Positions 26,425 to 35,134 of a stretch of 64,000 nt of DNA are shown one piece after another. How positions within the stretch are numbered: position 1 is the first letter of the stretch; every line of letters starts with the position of its first letter. The notes beneath the pieces are model-generated. The model worked only from the letters and a program-made list of their open reading frames with translations, did no database searches and was not told the DNA's origin. Source of the stretch: Caballeronia ptereochthonis (lineage in GTDB: Bacteria > Pseudomonadota > Gammaproteobacteria > Burkholderiales > Burkholderiaceae); assembly GCF_001545075.1 (NCBI RefSeq), contig NZ_FCOB02000032.1, positions 1 to 64,000 of the forward strand. Direction: 5' to 3'. The position numbers and the translations under genes were made by a program.

Positions 26425-27186
26425 TCAGCGAAACTCGTTCAACTGCGCGAGCTTCAGAAACCGGTAATAAACGGTCTGCGCATTGAACACGGCGATCATG
26501 AACCCCGTGCGGCCGTCGAGAAACCCGCGGCGCAGCACGTAGGTCCGCAAGAACGCCCACGCGCCGCGCGCAAGCGCTATGCCGAAGCTGCCGCGCTTGC
26601 CCGCCGCGTGCCGCTGCTCCGCGCCCGCCGTCGAATACGCGTCCAGCTTGCGCAGCACCGCTTCGAAATTCTCGTAGGAGTAGTGCATCAGCTTGCCGGA
26701 GAGGCGCACGACCGGCTTGCCTGTCGACAGCAGCAGCCGCTCGTGCACGAGATCCGGCGAGAAGCGCGCCGTGCCGCGCCGGAAAAGCCGCGGAATCCAG
26801 TCCGGATACCAGCCGCTGTGCCTGACCCACACGCCGCAGAAGCTCGACAGGCGATCGACGGCGTACACGTCCGCCTGCGGATCGGTCATTGCCGCGCGAA
26901 TCGAGGCCGCGAGTTCCGGCGTGACGATCTCGTCGGCGTCGATCGAGAGCACCCAGTCGGTGGAGAGCGCATCGAGCGCGCGGTTCTTCTGCGGGCCGAA
27001 GCCGGGCCAGTCGCGTGCCACGATCACGCGCGCGCGGTGGGCCTCGGCGATGCCCACGGTCGCGTCGGTGCTGCCGCCGTCGACGACGACGATCTCGTCG
27101 GCGAAGGAGACGGCCTGCAGGCACTGCGCGAGGCGGGCTGCCGCGTTGTGCGTGATGATGGCGATGCCAAGCGTCGGGGATTTCAT
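26425..27186 (-). CDS. GT2 family glycosyltransferase, WaaE/KdtX-like
   Basis: A 253-aa GT-A enzyme. The donor-binding region shows VVVDGGSTDATVGIAE and the DxD-type SIDADE at residues 81-86. The later GWYPDWIPRLFRR element is typical of the WaaE (KdtX) group, which adds a beta-linked glucose to heptose I of the LPS inner core. There is one hydrophobic stretch near the C-terminus (ARGAWAFLRTYVL) that may attach it to the membrane. It is preceded on its strand, 57 bases away, by a second GT2 gene; the two are likely one transcript running away from waaL. Confidence 0.85.
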   Translation of the reverse strand: MKSPTLGIAIITHNAAARLAQCLQAVSFADEIVVVDGGSTDATVGIAEAHRARVIVARDWPGFGPQKNRALDALSTDWVLSIDADEIVTPELAASIRAAMTDPQADVYAVDRLSSFCGVWVRHSGWYPDWIPRLFRRGTARFSPDLVHERLLLSTGKPVVRLSGKLMHYSYENFEAVLRKLDAYSTAGAEQRHAAGKRGSFGIALARGAWAFLRTYVLRRGFLDGRTGFMIAVFNAQTVYYRFLKLAQLNEFR

Positions 27187-27243
27187 GTTGACTCTGGATG
27201 GCGCGGTGCGCCTTGTCGTTCTATTGAGCGGGAGGAAGCGCGA

Positions 27244-28239
27244 TCATCCGCGCAAATGCCACTTCACGAAGAAAAACGGCGAGAGCAGCCACGGGCACGT
27301 CGCGTAAATGAACATTCTGAAGCGAAAGCCGAAGCTCACATTCTTCGATGCGGCGAGCAGCGCGATCTTGCTCGCGAGCGAGCGTTCGCCGAAAACCTCG
27401 CTCACGTAGCTTTCCCGGGCGGATTTTTCGGCAAGCAGCGCGCGCATCTGGCTGCCGGCGCCGACTTTTTCGGCGTCGCTCACGAGCTGGCGCGTTTCAC
27501 CCGTGCCGTTGATGTTCGCGAGCTTGATGCGCGCGATGAAATCCGCCGGCGTGCGCCATTTGCGCTTGCTCGACAGGCCGCCGCGCCGGTACAGCACGAG
27601 CGGCTCGTGCAAGGTATGCGCGCCGTGGCTCATGATCGCGCGAAACGCCATGATCTGGTCCTCGCCGTAGATGCCCGGCGCAATCGGGCCGAACACGTCG
27701 AACAGCCGCCGTGCCCACGCGTGCGCCGCGCCGACCAGATGCGGACGGTTGCTCGACCACGCCTCGAAGCTGCGGTAATCGTCGAGGTCCGTCACGCGCA
27801 GCACGCCGTGCGCCCGGCCGTCGGCGTCGAGGTCCTGCAGGTCGGTCGCGATCAGGTCGTAGCGCTTGCCGCTGTCGAGCCACACGCGCATCACGCGCTC
27901 GACGCGCTCCGGTTTCGAGATATCGTCGCCGGCGGCGATGAACAGCATCTCGCCCGATGCGCGCGCCGCGAGCGCGCTCAGATGCGCGCTGATGCCGAGA
28001 TTGTTCTCGTTGCGATAGAGCCGCACGGTGTGCGGGCCGCGATAGCCGCGCACGCATTGCTCGGCGACGGCGAAGGTGTTGTCGGACGAGGCATCGTCCG
28101 AAATGAGGATTTCGAGCGGCGCCCAGGTCTGGGCGAGCGCGCCGCGAATCGCGTCGGCGACCGTTTTTTGCTGATTGAACGTGATGAGCAGGAAGCTGGC
28201 GAGCGGCGCGCCCGGCTCCTTGAGAGGTGTCGCTGACAT
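27244..28239 (-). CDS. GT2 family glycosyltransferase
   Basis: A 331-aa enzyme with an N-terminal GT-A domain: SFLLITFNQQKTVADAIRGA, ILISDDASSDNTF and the DxD-like FIAAGDD. The acceptor part is not recognisable, so the sugar is unknown. By context it acts on LPS core or O-antigen. The start at 28239 (MSATPLKEPG) was chosen because the GT domain begins 12 residues later; the frame runs open to 28326, across a promoter and inverted repeat. It is divergent from waaL. Confidence 0.83.
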   Translation of the reverse strand: MSATPLKEPGAPLASFLLITFNQQKTVADAIRGALAQTWAPLEILISDDASSDNTFAVAEQCVRGYRGPHTVRLYRNENNLGISAHLSALAARASGEMLFIAAGDDISKPERVERVMRVWLDSGKRYDLIATDLQDLDADGRAHGVLRVTDLDDYRSFEAWSSNRPHLVGAAHAWARRLFDVFGPIAPGIYGEDQIMAFRAIMSHGAHTLHEPLVLYRRGGLSSKRKWRTPADFIARIKLANINGTGETRQLVSDAEKVGAGSQMRALLAEKSARESYVSEVFGERSLASKIALLAASKNVSFGFRFRMFIYATCPWLLSPFFFVKWHLRG

Positions 28240-28263
28240 GTCGGATTCACAACGCGTGGATTG

Positions 28264-28320
28264 CCTGGCACGCCGCCCGGGCCGTGGGTCGATCGACTCC
28301 ATAGCGAAGAGCGTGCCAGG
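28264..28320. repeat. 10-bp inverted repeat between divergent LPS genes
   Basis: CCTGGCACGC at 28264-28273 is repeated exactly inverted at 28311-28320, with a 37-base spacer. It lies between the GT2 start (28239) and the waaL -10 box (28331), so it may be a regulator site shared by both genes. The spacing is long for a single dimer and could mean a loop. Confidence 0.5.
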
Positions 28321-28330
28321 CGGCAACGGC

Positions 28331-28336
28331 TATAAT
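28331..28336 (+). promoter_or_regulatory. consensus -10 box of the waaL promoter
   Basis: A perfect TATAAT. No good -35 hexamer lies 16-18 bases upstream, where the right arm of the inverted repeat sits instead, suggesting a promoter helped by an activator. Predicted transcription start is near 28343. Confidence 0.55.
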
Positions 28337-28398
28337 AACGCGGGTTTTTGGGACACGCGACCGGGCCGGCCGGTCAATCCCATGTCAGGTTCATCGAT

Positions 28399-29676
28399 TT
28401 GGAAAAAAATCTCCGTTACGTCATCGCCAGCCTGGTCTTGCTGGCGCCCGCGAGCACGCTGGTCGTGCGGGGTGGAACCGGTTACTGCTTCTTCGTGCTG
28501 CTCGCCATTGCGCTTTTTGCCGGCTTCAGCAAGCCGTTTCGGCTCAAGGGCAGCCTGCTCGTCTCCGCTTATCCCTGGTACGCCGTGGGCATGCTGTGCT
28601 TCATGGTCTATCTGCCGCTGCAGCAGGCGATCGAAGGCTATTTCCTGCCGCGCGAGTTCGACGGGATGTCGCGTTTCGCGCTGAGCCTGCCGATCTTTCT
28701 GCTGCTCGTGAATGTTCCGATCAAGAATCTGAAGGCGCTCGGCTGGGGCTGCGCGCTGGGCGGGATCGGCGTGGGCGTCTGGGCGGTGTACAGCAACCTC
28801 CACATGACGATCAACGATCTGAACCGCCTCGGCAACGATTTCACGAATCCGATTCCCTATGGCAACACCGCGCTCCTGCTCGGTTTTCTGTCCGTGATGA
28901 CGATCCGCTGGGACGATTATCCAAGCGCGCTCGCCAGGCGCCTCGGCATCGCGGTGAAAGTTCTCGGGCTCGCGGGCGGCGTGTATGCGTCATATCTGTC
29001 GGGCACGCGCGGCGGCTGGCTCGCGATTCCGCTCTTTCTCGTGCTGTGCTCGCTCAATTTCGGCTGGGTCAGGCAGGTCCGTCACTTGCTCGTCGCGCTG
29101 CTGGTCGCCGTGCTGGCGATGTCGGCGCTGCTCGCGTCGCCGCTCGGCCGCGAACGCGTCATGGCGACGCGCTCGGACATCGAGCACCTGGCGGAGGGCT
29201 CGGCCGCGTACAGCTCGATCGGCGCGCGCCTGCAGCTCTGGCGCGCCTCGGTTCGCCTGTTCGAGGCACATCCGGCGACGGGCGTCGGCAAGGGCCATCT
29301 GGAATCCTCGTTGAAGGATCTGGCGAACAAGGGCGAGGTGCCGGCCTACATCGTCAATCAGCGCGCGCATAGCGAGTTTTTCTCGACGATCGCGGAACTG
29401 GGCGCGGCAGGCGTCGTTTGTCTGGCATTGATTTATATCGGGCCGCTCGTGTATTTCGTGCGCTATCGAAGATCGCCGCACCGCGATGTTTCGACGGCCG
29501 CCTATTGCGGAATCGCGGTGTCGGGGTCGGTTATCATCTTCGGTTTGAGCATCGACGTGTTCACCGTCGTGATGAGCACCGCGCTCATCGCGCTCATCTG
29601 GGCCGTGCTGCTTGCGGTCATCACGCACGACGCGCGCCTGCCGCAAGGCAAGCCGGGCCGCGGACCGATCGGCTGA
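28399..29676 (+). CDS. O-antigen ligase/polymerase family protein (WaaL-like)
   Basis: A polytopic inner-membrane protein of about 425 residues with some ten hydrophobic segments. The Wzy_C domain has the long periplasmic loop (YSSIGARLQLWRASVRLFEA … GVGKGHLES … QRAHSEFFSTIAELG). The Arg and His residues of that loop (SGTRGGW; RAHSEF) are those used by WaaL to join O-antigen to the lipid A core. A TTG at 28399 is the likely start, because the promoter would begin transcription only about five bases before the other candidate, TTG 28348. Context (GTs, msbA) supports a role in LPS rather than in another polymer. Confidence 0.83.
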   Translation: MEKNLRYVIASLVLLAPASTLVVRGGTGYCFFVLLAIALFAGFSKPFRLKGSLLVSAYPWYAVGMLCFMVYLPLQQAIEGYFLPREFDGMSRFALSLPIFLLLVNVPIKNLKALGWGCALGGIGVGVWAVYSNLHMTINDLNRLGNDFTNPIPYGNTALLLGFLSVMTIRWDDYPSALARRLGIAVKVLGLAGGVYASYLSGTRGGWLAIPLFLVLCSLNFGWVRQVRHLLVALLVAVLAMSALLASPLGRERVMATRSDIEHLAEGSAAYSSIGARLQLWRASVRLFEAHPATGVGKGHLESSLKDLANKGEVPAYIVNQRAHSEFFSTIAELGAAGVVCLALIYIGPLVYFVRYRRSPHRDVSTAAYCGIAVSGSVIIFGLSIDVFTVVMSTALIALIWAVLLAVITHDARLPQGKPGRGPIG

Positions 29677-29690
29677 TCGGCTGATCGGCG
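29667..29690. repeat. three tandem 8-bp repeats over the waaL stop codon
   Basis: GATCGGCT, GATCGGCT and GATCGGCG follow each other; the waaL TGA lies in the junction of copies one and two. The unit is not a multiple of three, so a change in copy number would alter only the very last residues of the ligase. Confidence 0.7.
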
Positions 29691-29790
29691 GAACGGCTGA
29701 GCGAAAACGCCGATCCGCCCGGCTGACGACGATACCAACAAACGCCGCGCGACGAGCGAGTCCAGCGCCGGGCGAAGTGGAGATACGCTC

Positions 29791-31575
29791 TTGAACAAGG
29801 AAGCAGGTTTGCGCAAGCCGATAGGCGGCACGGAAAGCTCGTCGCCGACGGCTGTCATGAAGCGGCTATGGCCGTACATTCGCCCGCTGATGGGCATGGT
29901 GCTCCTCGGCCTGTTGACGATGGGAATCGTCGCCGCGAGCGAAGCCGGCATTCCGATGCTGCTCAAGCCGCTGCTCGACCACGGCTTCGGCTCGAAGAGC
30001 AGCGATCATGCGAAATGGCTGGTGCCGGCCGCCGTCATCGGGCTCGCGCTCGTGCGCGGCGCGGCGCAGTATGCGTCGGGCTATTTTCTCTCGTACGTGA
30101 CGAACAAGATCCTGCTGCAACTGCGGCTCGAGATGTTCCAGCGCATGATCCACACGAGCGCCGGGTTCTTCCAGCGCGAGACGGCGAGCACGGTCATCAA
30201 CGCGATCGTCTTCGAGGTGAACCAGATTCTGAGCGTGCTTTCGAGCGTCGTCGTCACGCTCGTGCGCGATTCGCTCACGGTCGTGTTCCTGCTCGGCTAT
30301 CTGTTCATCCTCAACTGGCGGCTCACGCTGATCGTCGCGGTGATTCTTCCGGCGATCGGCTGGCTCGTCAGCAAGATCAACCGGCGCCTGCGCCGCCTGA
30401 ACCGCGAGCATCAGACGCTCACCAACGAGCTGTCCTATATCGTCGAGGAGACGGTCGGCGGCTACAAGGTCGTGAAGGTGCATAACGGCGAGCCGTATGA
30501 GATGGGGCGCTTCACGGAGATGAGCCACCGTCTGCGCGGCTACGCGATGCGCATGCAGGTGTCGGGCGGCCTGGCGCAGCCGCTCACGCAGTTTCTCGCG
30601 TCGATCGCGCTCGCGATCGTCATCACGATCGCGGTCGTGCAGTCGGCGAACGACCAGACGACGGTCGGCGGCTTCGTCGCGTTCGTCACGTCGATGCTGC
30701 TCGTCATTTCGCCGTTGAAGCATCTGATCGACATCAACCAGCCCTTGCAGCGCGGCATGACCGCGGCGGAACTCATCTTCGGGCTGATCGACGAGCCCGC
30801 CGAGCCCGAGGGCGGAGGGCGGCGTCTCGAACGCGCGCGCGGCGAAGTCGAGTTCCGCGACGTGATGTTCACCTACGGCTCGGTCGATCGGCCGACGCTC
30901 GATCGCGTGTCCTTCAAGGTCGCGCCGGGCGAGATGGTCGCGCTCGCGGGACCGTCGGGCAGCGGCAAGACCACGCTCGTGAATCTGCTGCCGCGGTTCT
31001 TCGATCCGCGCGGCGGCCAGGTGCTGGTCGACGGCGTGCCGCTCACGGAATACGACCTGCACGATCTGCGCGGTCAACTCGCGATGGTCAGCCAGGACGT
31101 CGTGCTCTTCAACGATACGATTGCCGCGAACGTCGCGTATGGGCAGACGCCGGATCGCGCGCGCGTGATGTCGGCGCTCACGGCGGCGAATCTCGCGGAT
31201 GTGGTGGCTACGTTGCCGGACGGCATTGATACGCTAATCGGCGGCAATGGCATGCGATTGTCAGGCGGCCAGCGTCAGCGGCTGGCGATCGCTCGCGCGA
31301 TCTATAAGGACGCGCCGATTCTGATTCTCGACGAAGCCACGTCGGCGCTGGATTCGGAGTCGGAGCGGCATGTGCAGTCGGCGCTCGAGACGCTGATGAA
31401 GGGACGCACGACGCTCGTCATCGCGCACCGGCTCTCGACCATCGAGCGCGCGGACCGCATCCTGGTCATGGAGGCGGGGCGCATTGCCGAGCAGGGGAGT
31501 CATGCGGAGCTGCTGCGCAAGGATGGGTTGTATGCGCATCTGCATCGGATTCAGTATCAGCAGCAGGCGGCGTGA
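29791..31575 (+). CDS. msbA: lipid A export ATP-binding/permease protein MsbA
   Basis: A 594-aa ABC half-transporter that flips lipid A-core across the inner membrane. Six transmembrane helices fill residues 25-330. The nucleotide-binding domain has Walker A AGPSGSGKTT near residue 390, the signature LSGGQRQRLAIARAI near 490 and Walker B ILILDEATSALD near 510. The start is a TTG at 29791 with a good GGAG site nine bases before it. It follows waaL by 115 bases and closes the LPS block. Confidence 0.94.
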   Translation: MNKEAGLRKPIGGTESSSPTAVMKRLWPYIRPLMGMVLLGLLTMGIVAASEAGIPMLLKPLLDHGFGSKSSDHAKWLVPAAVIGLALVRGAAQYASGYFLSYVTNKILLQLRLEMFQRMIHTSAGFFQRETASTVINAIVFEVNQILSVLSSVVVTLVRDSLTVVFLLGYLFILNWRLTLIVAVILPAIGWLVSKINRRLRRLNREHQTLTNELSYIVEETVGGYKVVKVHNGEPYEMGRFTEMSHRLRGYAMRMQVSGGLAQPLTQFLASIALAIVITIAVVQSANDQTTVGGFVAFVTSMLLVISPLKHLIDINQPLQRGMTAAELIFGLIDEPAEPEGGGRRLERARGEVEFRDVMFTYGSVDRPTLDRVSFKVAPGEMVALAGPSGSGKTTLVNLLPRFFDPRGGQVLVDGVPLTEYDLHDLRGQLAMVSQDVVLFNDTIAANVAYGQTPDRARVMSALTAANLADVVATLPDGIDTLIGGNGMRLSGGQRQRLAIARAIYKDAPILILDEATSALDSESERHVQSALETLMKGRTTLVIAHRLSTIERADRILVMEAGRIAEQGSHAELLRKDGLYAHLHRIQYQQQAA

Positions 31576-31638
31576 GGAGGCTAGGCCCCTTTCACCTGTC
31601 CTGACCTTCGGGCCGGATGCCATCGGCCCGATTCGTTC

Positions 31639-32023
31639 TCAGCCGGCGAACGCTCTTTCGGCCCAGCTGCCGAAGTCGCGATAGCCCGTGACTTCGGCGG
31701 TTTGGGCGAGAGAGTCGCTGCGCGCCCGAATTCGATGTCGCTGGCGCCTTCTTCGACACCACGAGTCGATGGGCGACTTCATCCACCTGCTTGACGTCCG
31801 CGAACTTTCCGTAGACTTGATGGACGCGGTCCCAGTCTATCTTGCTGCCCGCGCCGAGCGCGATGGGTTCGATATAGAACAGGCGGTCGTTCGCCGCCTT
31901 GACGGCCAGAGGAATATCGATGCTGCGAGCCGGATTTCTCGATTTCAGCGCGGCTCCGGCCAATATGTCGGATTCCGAACGAAACTGGGTGCACGTTCTA
32001 TTGTTCGCAGCCGAGTCCGATCC
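31639..32023 (-). pseudogene. frameshifted C-terminal remnant of an unrecognised gene
   Basis: Directly behind the rng stop codon, and in the same frame, the minus strand reads as well-balanced protein: ESDILAGAALKSRNPARS, then IDIPLAVKAANDRLFYIEP, KIDWDRVHQVYGKFADV and VDEVAHRLVVSKK. Near 31705-31735 the coding signal shifts frame, continuing SDSLAQTAEVTGYRDFGSW and ending AERAFAG before a stop at 31639-31641. There is no start codon; the upstream part is missing where rng ends. The composition is less Arg-rich than chance frames here. It therefore looks like the C-terminal 120 residues of a decayed gene, perhaps left by a past insertion. I do not recognise the family. Confidence 0.6.
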
Positions 32024-33493
32024 CTACATCAACACGATGTCATACTGCTCCTGACTGAGATTGCTCTCAACCTGCAACGAAACCGGCTTGCCGATGAAGT
32101 CCATCAGCATGGCGAGATGCTGCGACTCTTCCTCGAGAAACAGATCGATGACCTGCTGCGAAGCCACGACGCGAAACTCCCTGGGATTGAACTGTCGTGA
32201 CTCGCGCATGATCTCGCGCAGCACGTCATAGCACACGGTGCGCGGCGTCTTGACCTGCCCCTTGCCCTGACAAACAGGACAAGGCTCGCACAACACATGA
32301 GCCAGAGATTCCCGCGTGCGCTTCCTCGTCATCTCCACGAGTCCCAACTGCGAGAACCCATTGACCGTCACCCGCGTGCGATCGCGCGACAACGCCTTCT
32401 TCAACTCCCCCAGAACCTGATCCCGATGCTCGACATTCTCCATGTCGATGAAATCGATGATGATGATCCCGCCCAGGTTCCGCAACCGCAGTTGCCGCGC
32501 GATCGTATGCGCCGCTTCGAGATTGGTCTTGAAGATCGTATCGTCGAAATTGCGCGCGCCGACATAGCCGCCCGTATTGACGTCGATGGTCGTCATCGCC
32601 TCGGTCTGGTCGATCATCAGATAGCCGCCCGACTTGAGATCGACGCGCCTCGACAGCGCCCGCTGAATCTCCGCCTCGATGTTGTACAGATCGAAAAGCG
32701 GCCGCTCGCCGGTGTAGTGATGCAGTCGTGAAGCCACCGCCGGCGTGAACTCCGCCGCGAAGTCGGCAAGCATCTGATACGTCTCGCGCGAATCCACCTG
32801 GATGCGCGTGGTCTCGTCGTTGACGAAGTCTCGCAGCACGCGCTGCGCGAGGTTCAGATCCTGATAGAGCAGGGTAGTGGGCGGCACGCGCTGCGCCTGA
32901 GCCACGATGGTCGCCCAGGTCTTGCGCAGGTACGCGACGTCCGCCGCAAGTTCTTCGCTGGTCGCGTCCTCGGCGATGGTCCGCACGATATAGCCGCCCT
33001 TCTCGTCCGCGGGCAAGACGGCGGTCAGACGCGCGCGCACGGCCTCGCGCTCCGCTTCGCTCTCGATCTTCTGCGAGATGCCGATATGCGGCTCCTGCGG
33101 CAGATAGACGAGCGTGCGCCCCGCGATGCTCACCTGCGTCGACAGCCGCGCGCCCTTCGTGCCGATCGGGTCCTTCACGACCTGCACCATCAGCGATTGA
33201 CCTTCGAAGACGATCTTCTCGATGGGCACATGCGGCGTCGCCGAATGCGGTTCGCCCGCGATGCGCGGATGCCAGATATCGGCGACATGAAGAAACGCCG
33301 CGCGCTCGAGGCCGATATCGATGAACGCGGACTGCATGCCCGGCAGGACGCGCACGACACGGCCGAGATAGACATTGCCGACGCGCCCGCGCGAGAGCGT
33401 GCGCTCGACGTGAAGCTCCTGAACAGCGCCTTGCTGAACCAGTGCGACGCGGGTTTCCTGCGGTGTGACGTTGATCAGGATTTCTTCGTTCAT
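32024..33493 (-). CDS. rng: ribonuclease G
   Basis: A 489-aa endoribonuclease that matures the 5' end of 16S rRNA and takes part in mRNA decay. The N-terminal S1 domain (VGNVYLGRVVRVLPGMQSA) is followed by the RNase E/G catalytic core with the metal-binding aspartates in MIDQTEAMTTIDVNTGG and in IIDFIDM. The zinc-link CPVC lies in CEPCPVCQGKG. The start at 33493 gives the family N-terminus MNEEILINVTPQETR. It follows maf by seven bases and belongs to the minus-strand housekeeping run. Confidence 0.96.
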   Translation of the reverse strand: MNEEILINVTPQETRVALVQQGAVQELHVERTLSRGRVGNVYLGRVVRVLPGMQSAFIDIGLERAAFLHVADIWHPRIAGEPHSATPHVPIEKIVFEGQSLMVQVVKDPIGTKGARLSTQVSIAGRTLVYLPQEPHIGISQKIESEAEREAVRARLTAVLPADEKGGYIVRTIAEDATSEELAADVAYLRKTWATIVAQAQRVPPTTLLYQDLNLAQRVLRDFVNDETTRIQVDSRETYQMLADFAAEFTPAVASRLHHYTGERPLFDLYNIEAEIQRALSRRVDLKSGGYLMIDQTEAMTTIDVNTGGYVGARNFDDTIFKTNLEAAHTIARQLRLRNLGGIIIIDFIDMENVEHRDQVLGELKKALSRDRTRVTVNGFSQLGLVEMTRKRTRESLAHVLCEPCPVCQGKGQVKTPRTVCYDVLREIMRESRQFNPREFRVVASQQVIDLFLEEESQHLAMLMDFIGKPVSLQVESNLSQEQYDIVLM

Positions 33494-33500
33494 GGCCTGT

Positions 33501-34115
33501 TTAGAATTCGACGCGCGCCACGCGCAAGAGAGCTGCGGTTTCGAAAAGGGGCAGACCCATGATACCCGAATAGGACCCGTCGATTCGCTCGATGAACTCG
33601 GCCGCGCGGCCTTGGATGCCGTACGCGCCGGCCTTGCCGAGCGGCTCGCCGGTGGCGGCGTAGCGCCGCAGCGCAGCACGATCCACCGACGCGAAGCGCA
33701 CCGTCGAGCGCGAGAGCGCGGGTTCGAGCAGCGCGCCGTCCGCCGCGACGACGGCGATCGCCGTCAGCACTTCGTGCTCGCGGCCGACGAGGCGCTCGAG
33801 CATCGCGACGGCATCTTCCTCATGGATCGGCTTGCCGAGAATCAGGCTGTCGATGGTCACGGTCGTGTCCGCGACGAGAACCGGCGCGGCGCGGTGGCCG
33901 CCCGCAAGCAGCCGTGCGCGCGCCGCATTCGCCTTCAGCACGCAGACGCGCTGAACGTACGCATCGGCGGCTTCGCCTGGCAGCTCGGCTTCGAGCGCTT
34001 CGGCATCTTCGTCGGGACGGGGCAGAAGGAGCTCGTATTGCGCGCCGAGTTGACGCAGGAGCTCCTGGCGGCGGGGGCTTTGAGAGGCGAGATAAACGAA
34101 GGGATAAGTGAGCAT
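33501..34115 (-). CDS. maf: Maf family nucleotide pyrophosphatase
   Basis: A 204-aa house-cleaning enzyme that hydrolyses non-canonical or excess nucleoside triphosphates. The signature YLASQSPRRQELLRQLG is at the N-terminus, and VADTTVTIDSLILGKP holds the catalytic Asp. The sequence does not securely tell whether it is the dTTP/UTP (YhdE) or the m7GTP (YceF) type. The start at 34115 gives the family N-terminus. It lies between rlmH and rng in the same transcript. Confidence 0.93.
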   Translation of the reverse strand: MLTYPFVYLASQSPRRQELLRQLGAQYELLLPRPDEDAEALEAELPGEAADAYVQRVCVLKANAARARLLAGGHRAAPVLVADTTVTIDSLILGKPIHEEDAVAMLERLVGREHEVLTAIAVVAADGALLEPALSRSTVRFASVDRAALRRYAATGEPLGKAGAYGIQGRAAEFIERIDGSYSGIMGLPLFETAALLRVARVEF

Positions 34116-34183
34116 CGTCAAGTTGGATTCGAAGTCGCGCGTCCGATCATGCACGGCCTTCGATGTCCAGCTATCGGAAAGCC

Positions 34184-34654
34184 TCACGCGCGATGATAGG
34201 GATGATTCTGCGTGATGCTCCACGCGCGGTAAAGCTGTTCGGCGAGCAGCACGCGCACCATGCCGTGCGGCAGCGTCAGGCTCGACACGCGCAGCATCAG
34301 TTCGGCGCGCGCTTTCACTTCCGGCGCGAGCCCGTCTGCGCCGCCGATCACGAACGCGACATCGCGCCCATCCTGCTGCCAGCCGGGCAGGGCGCTCGCG
34401 AGCTGCATCGTGGTCCAGTCGCGGCCGCGTTCGTCGAGGGCGACCACGCGCGCGTTCTTCGGCAAGGCGGCTTCGATGCGCTGCTTCTCGGCAGCCATCA
34501 CGCTCTCGGCGTTGCGTCCCGATGATCGTTGCTCAGGCTTGATCTCCTTGAGCTCGATGCGCAGTACGGGCGGCATGCGCTTTGCATACTCCTCGAAGCC
34601 ATTCGTGATCCAGTCGGGCATCTTGTGTCCGACGGCGAGGATGACCAGCTTCAT
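34184..34654 (-). CDS. rlmH: 23S rRNA (pseudouridine-1915-N3)-methyltransferase
   Basis: A 156-aa SPOUT methyltransferase that modifies pseudouridine 1915 of 23S rRNA in the finished 70S ribosome. The SAM-binding knot has VALDERGRDW and AFVIGGADGLAPEV, and the C-terminal HGMVRVLLAEQLYRAWSI is conserved. It lies 14 bases after rsfS, a pairing that is widespread in bacteria. Confidence 0.96.
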   Translation of the reverse strand: MKLVILAVGHKMPDWITNGFEEYAKRMPPVLRIELKEIKPEQRSSGRNAESVMAAEKQRIEAALPKNARVVALDERGRDWTTMQLASALPGWQQDGRDVAFVIGGADGLAPEVKARAELMLRVSSLTLPHGMVRVLLAEQLYRAWSITQNHPYHRA

Positions 34655-34668
34655 GAAACGAGGTTACG

Positions 34669-35121
34669 TCACGCCTGCTTGCGCGCGGTCTTGCGCGCGG
34701 GACGTTTGACGACGGGCGCGGCTTCTTCGTCCTCGTCATCGTCGGCGGAAACGCTCGCGCCGCCGAACATGTTCGGCTTCTGCAGCTTCACGCGCACGGG
34801 CTTGTCGCCCCAGACTTCCTCGAGGTTGTAGTACTGGCGCAGCGCCGGCTGCAGGATGTGCACGACCGCGTCGCCGCAATCGACCAGCACCCATTCGCCG
34901 ATCTCTTCGCCTTCCGTGCTGATGATGTCGCCACCCGCTTCCTTGACCTTCTCGCGCACGCTGTTGGCGAGCGCCTTGGTCTGCCGGTTCGACGTGCCGC
35001 TCGCCACGACCACGCGGTCGAACAGCGACGTCAGGTGGGTCGTGTTGAACACCTTGATGTCTTGCGCCTTGACGTCTTCCAGACCGTCGATGATCGCGCG
35101 TTGAAGCTTCTGAATTTCCAT
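34669..35121 (-). CDS. rsfS: ribosomal silencing factor RsfS
   Basis: A 150-aa protein of the Iojap/RsfS family that binds L14 on the 50S subunit and blocks subunit joining when nutrients fall. The core is VKAQDIKVFNTTHLTSLFD, VVASGTSNRQTKALA, GEWVLVDCGDAVVHI and YNLEEVWG. After it comes a tail of about 40 residues with an acidic run (DDDEDEEA) and a basic end (RPARKTARKQA), longer than in E. coli. Start at 35121 (MEIQKLQRAI). Thirteen bases follow the nadD stop. Confidence 0.95.
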   Translation of the reverse strand: MEIQKLQRAIIDGLEDVKAQDIKVFNTTHLTSLFDRVVVASGTSNRQTKALANSVREKVKEAGGDIISTEGEEIGEWVLVDCGDAVVHILQPALRQYYNLEEVWGDKPVRVKLQKPNMFGGASVSADDDEDEEAAPVVKRPARKTARKQA

Positions 35122-35134
35122 GGTTACCGTGTCT

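Noticed and set aside
26405..27124. A 239-codon alternate minus-strand frame over the WaaE-like gene
   Set aside because: Arg-rich out-of-frame reading of the GT2 gene at 26425-27186.
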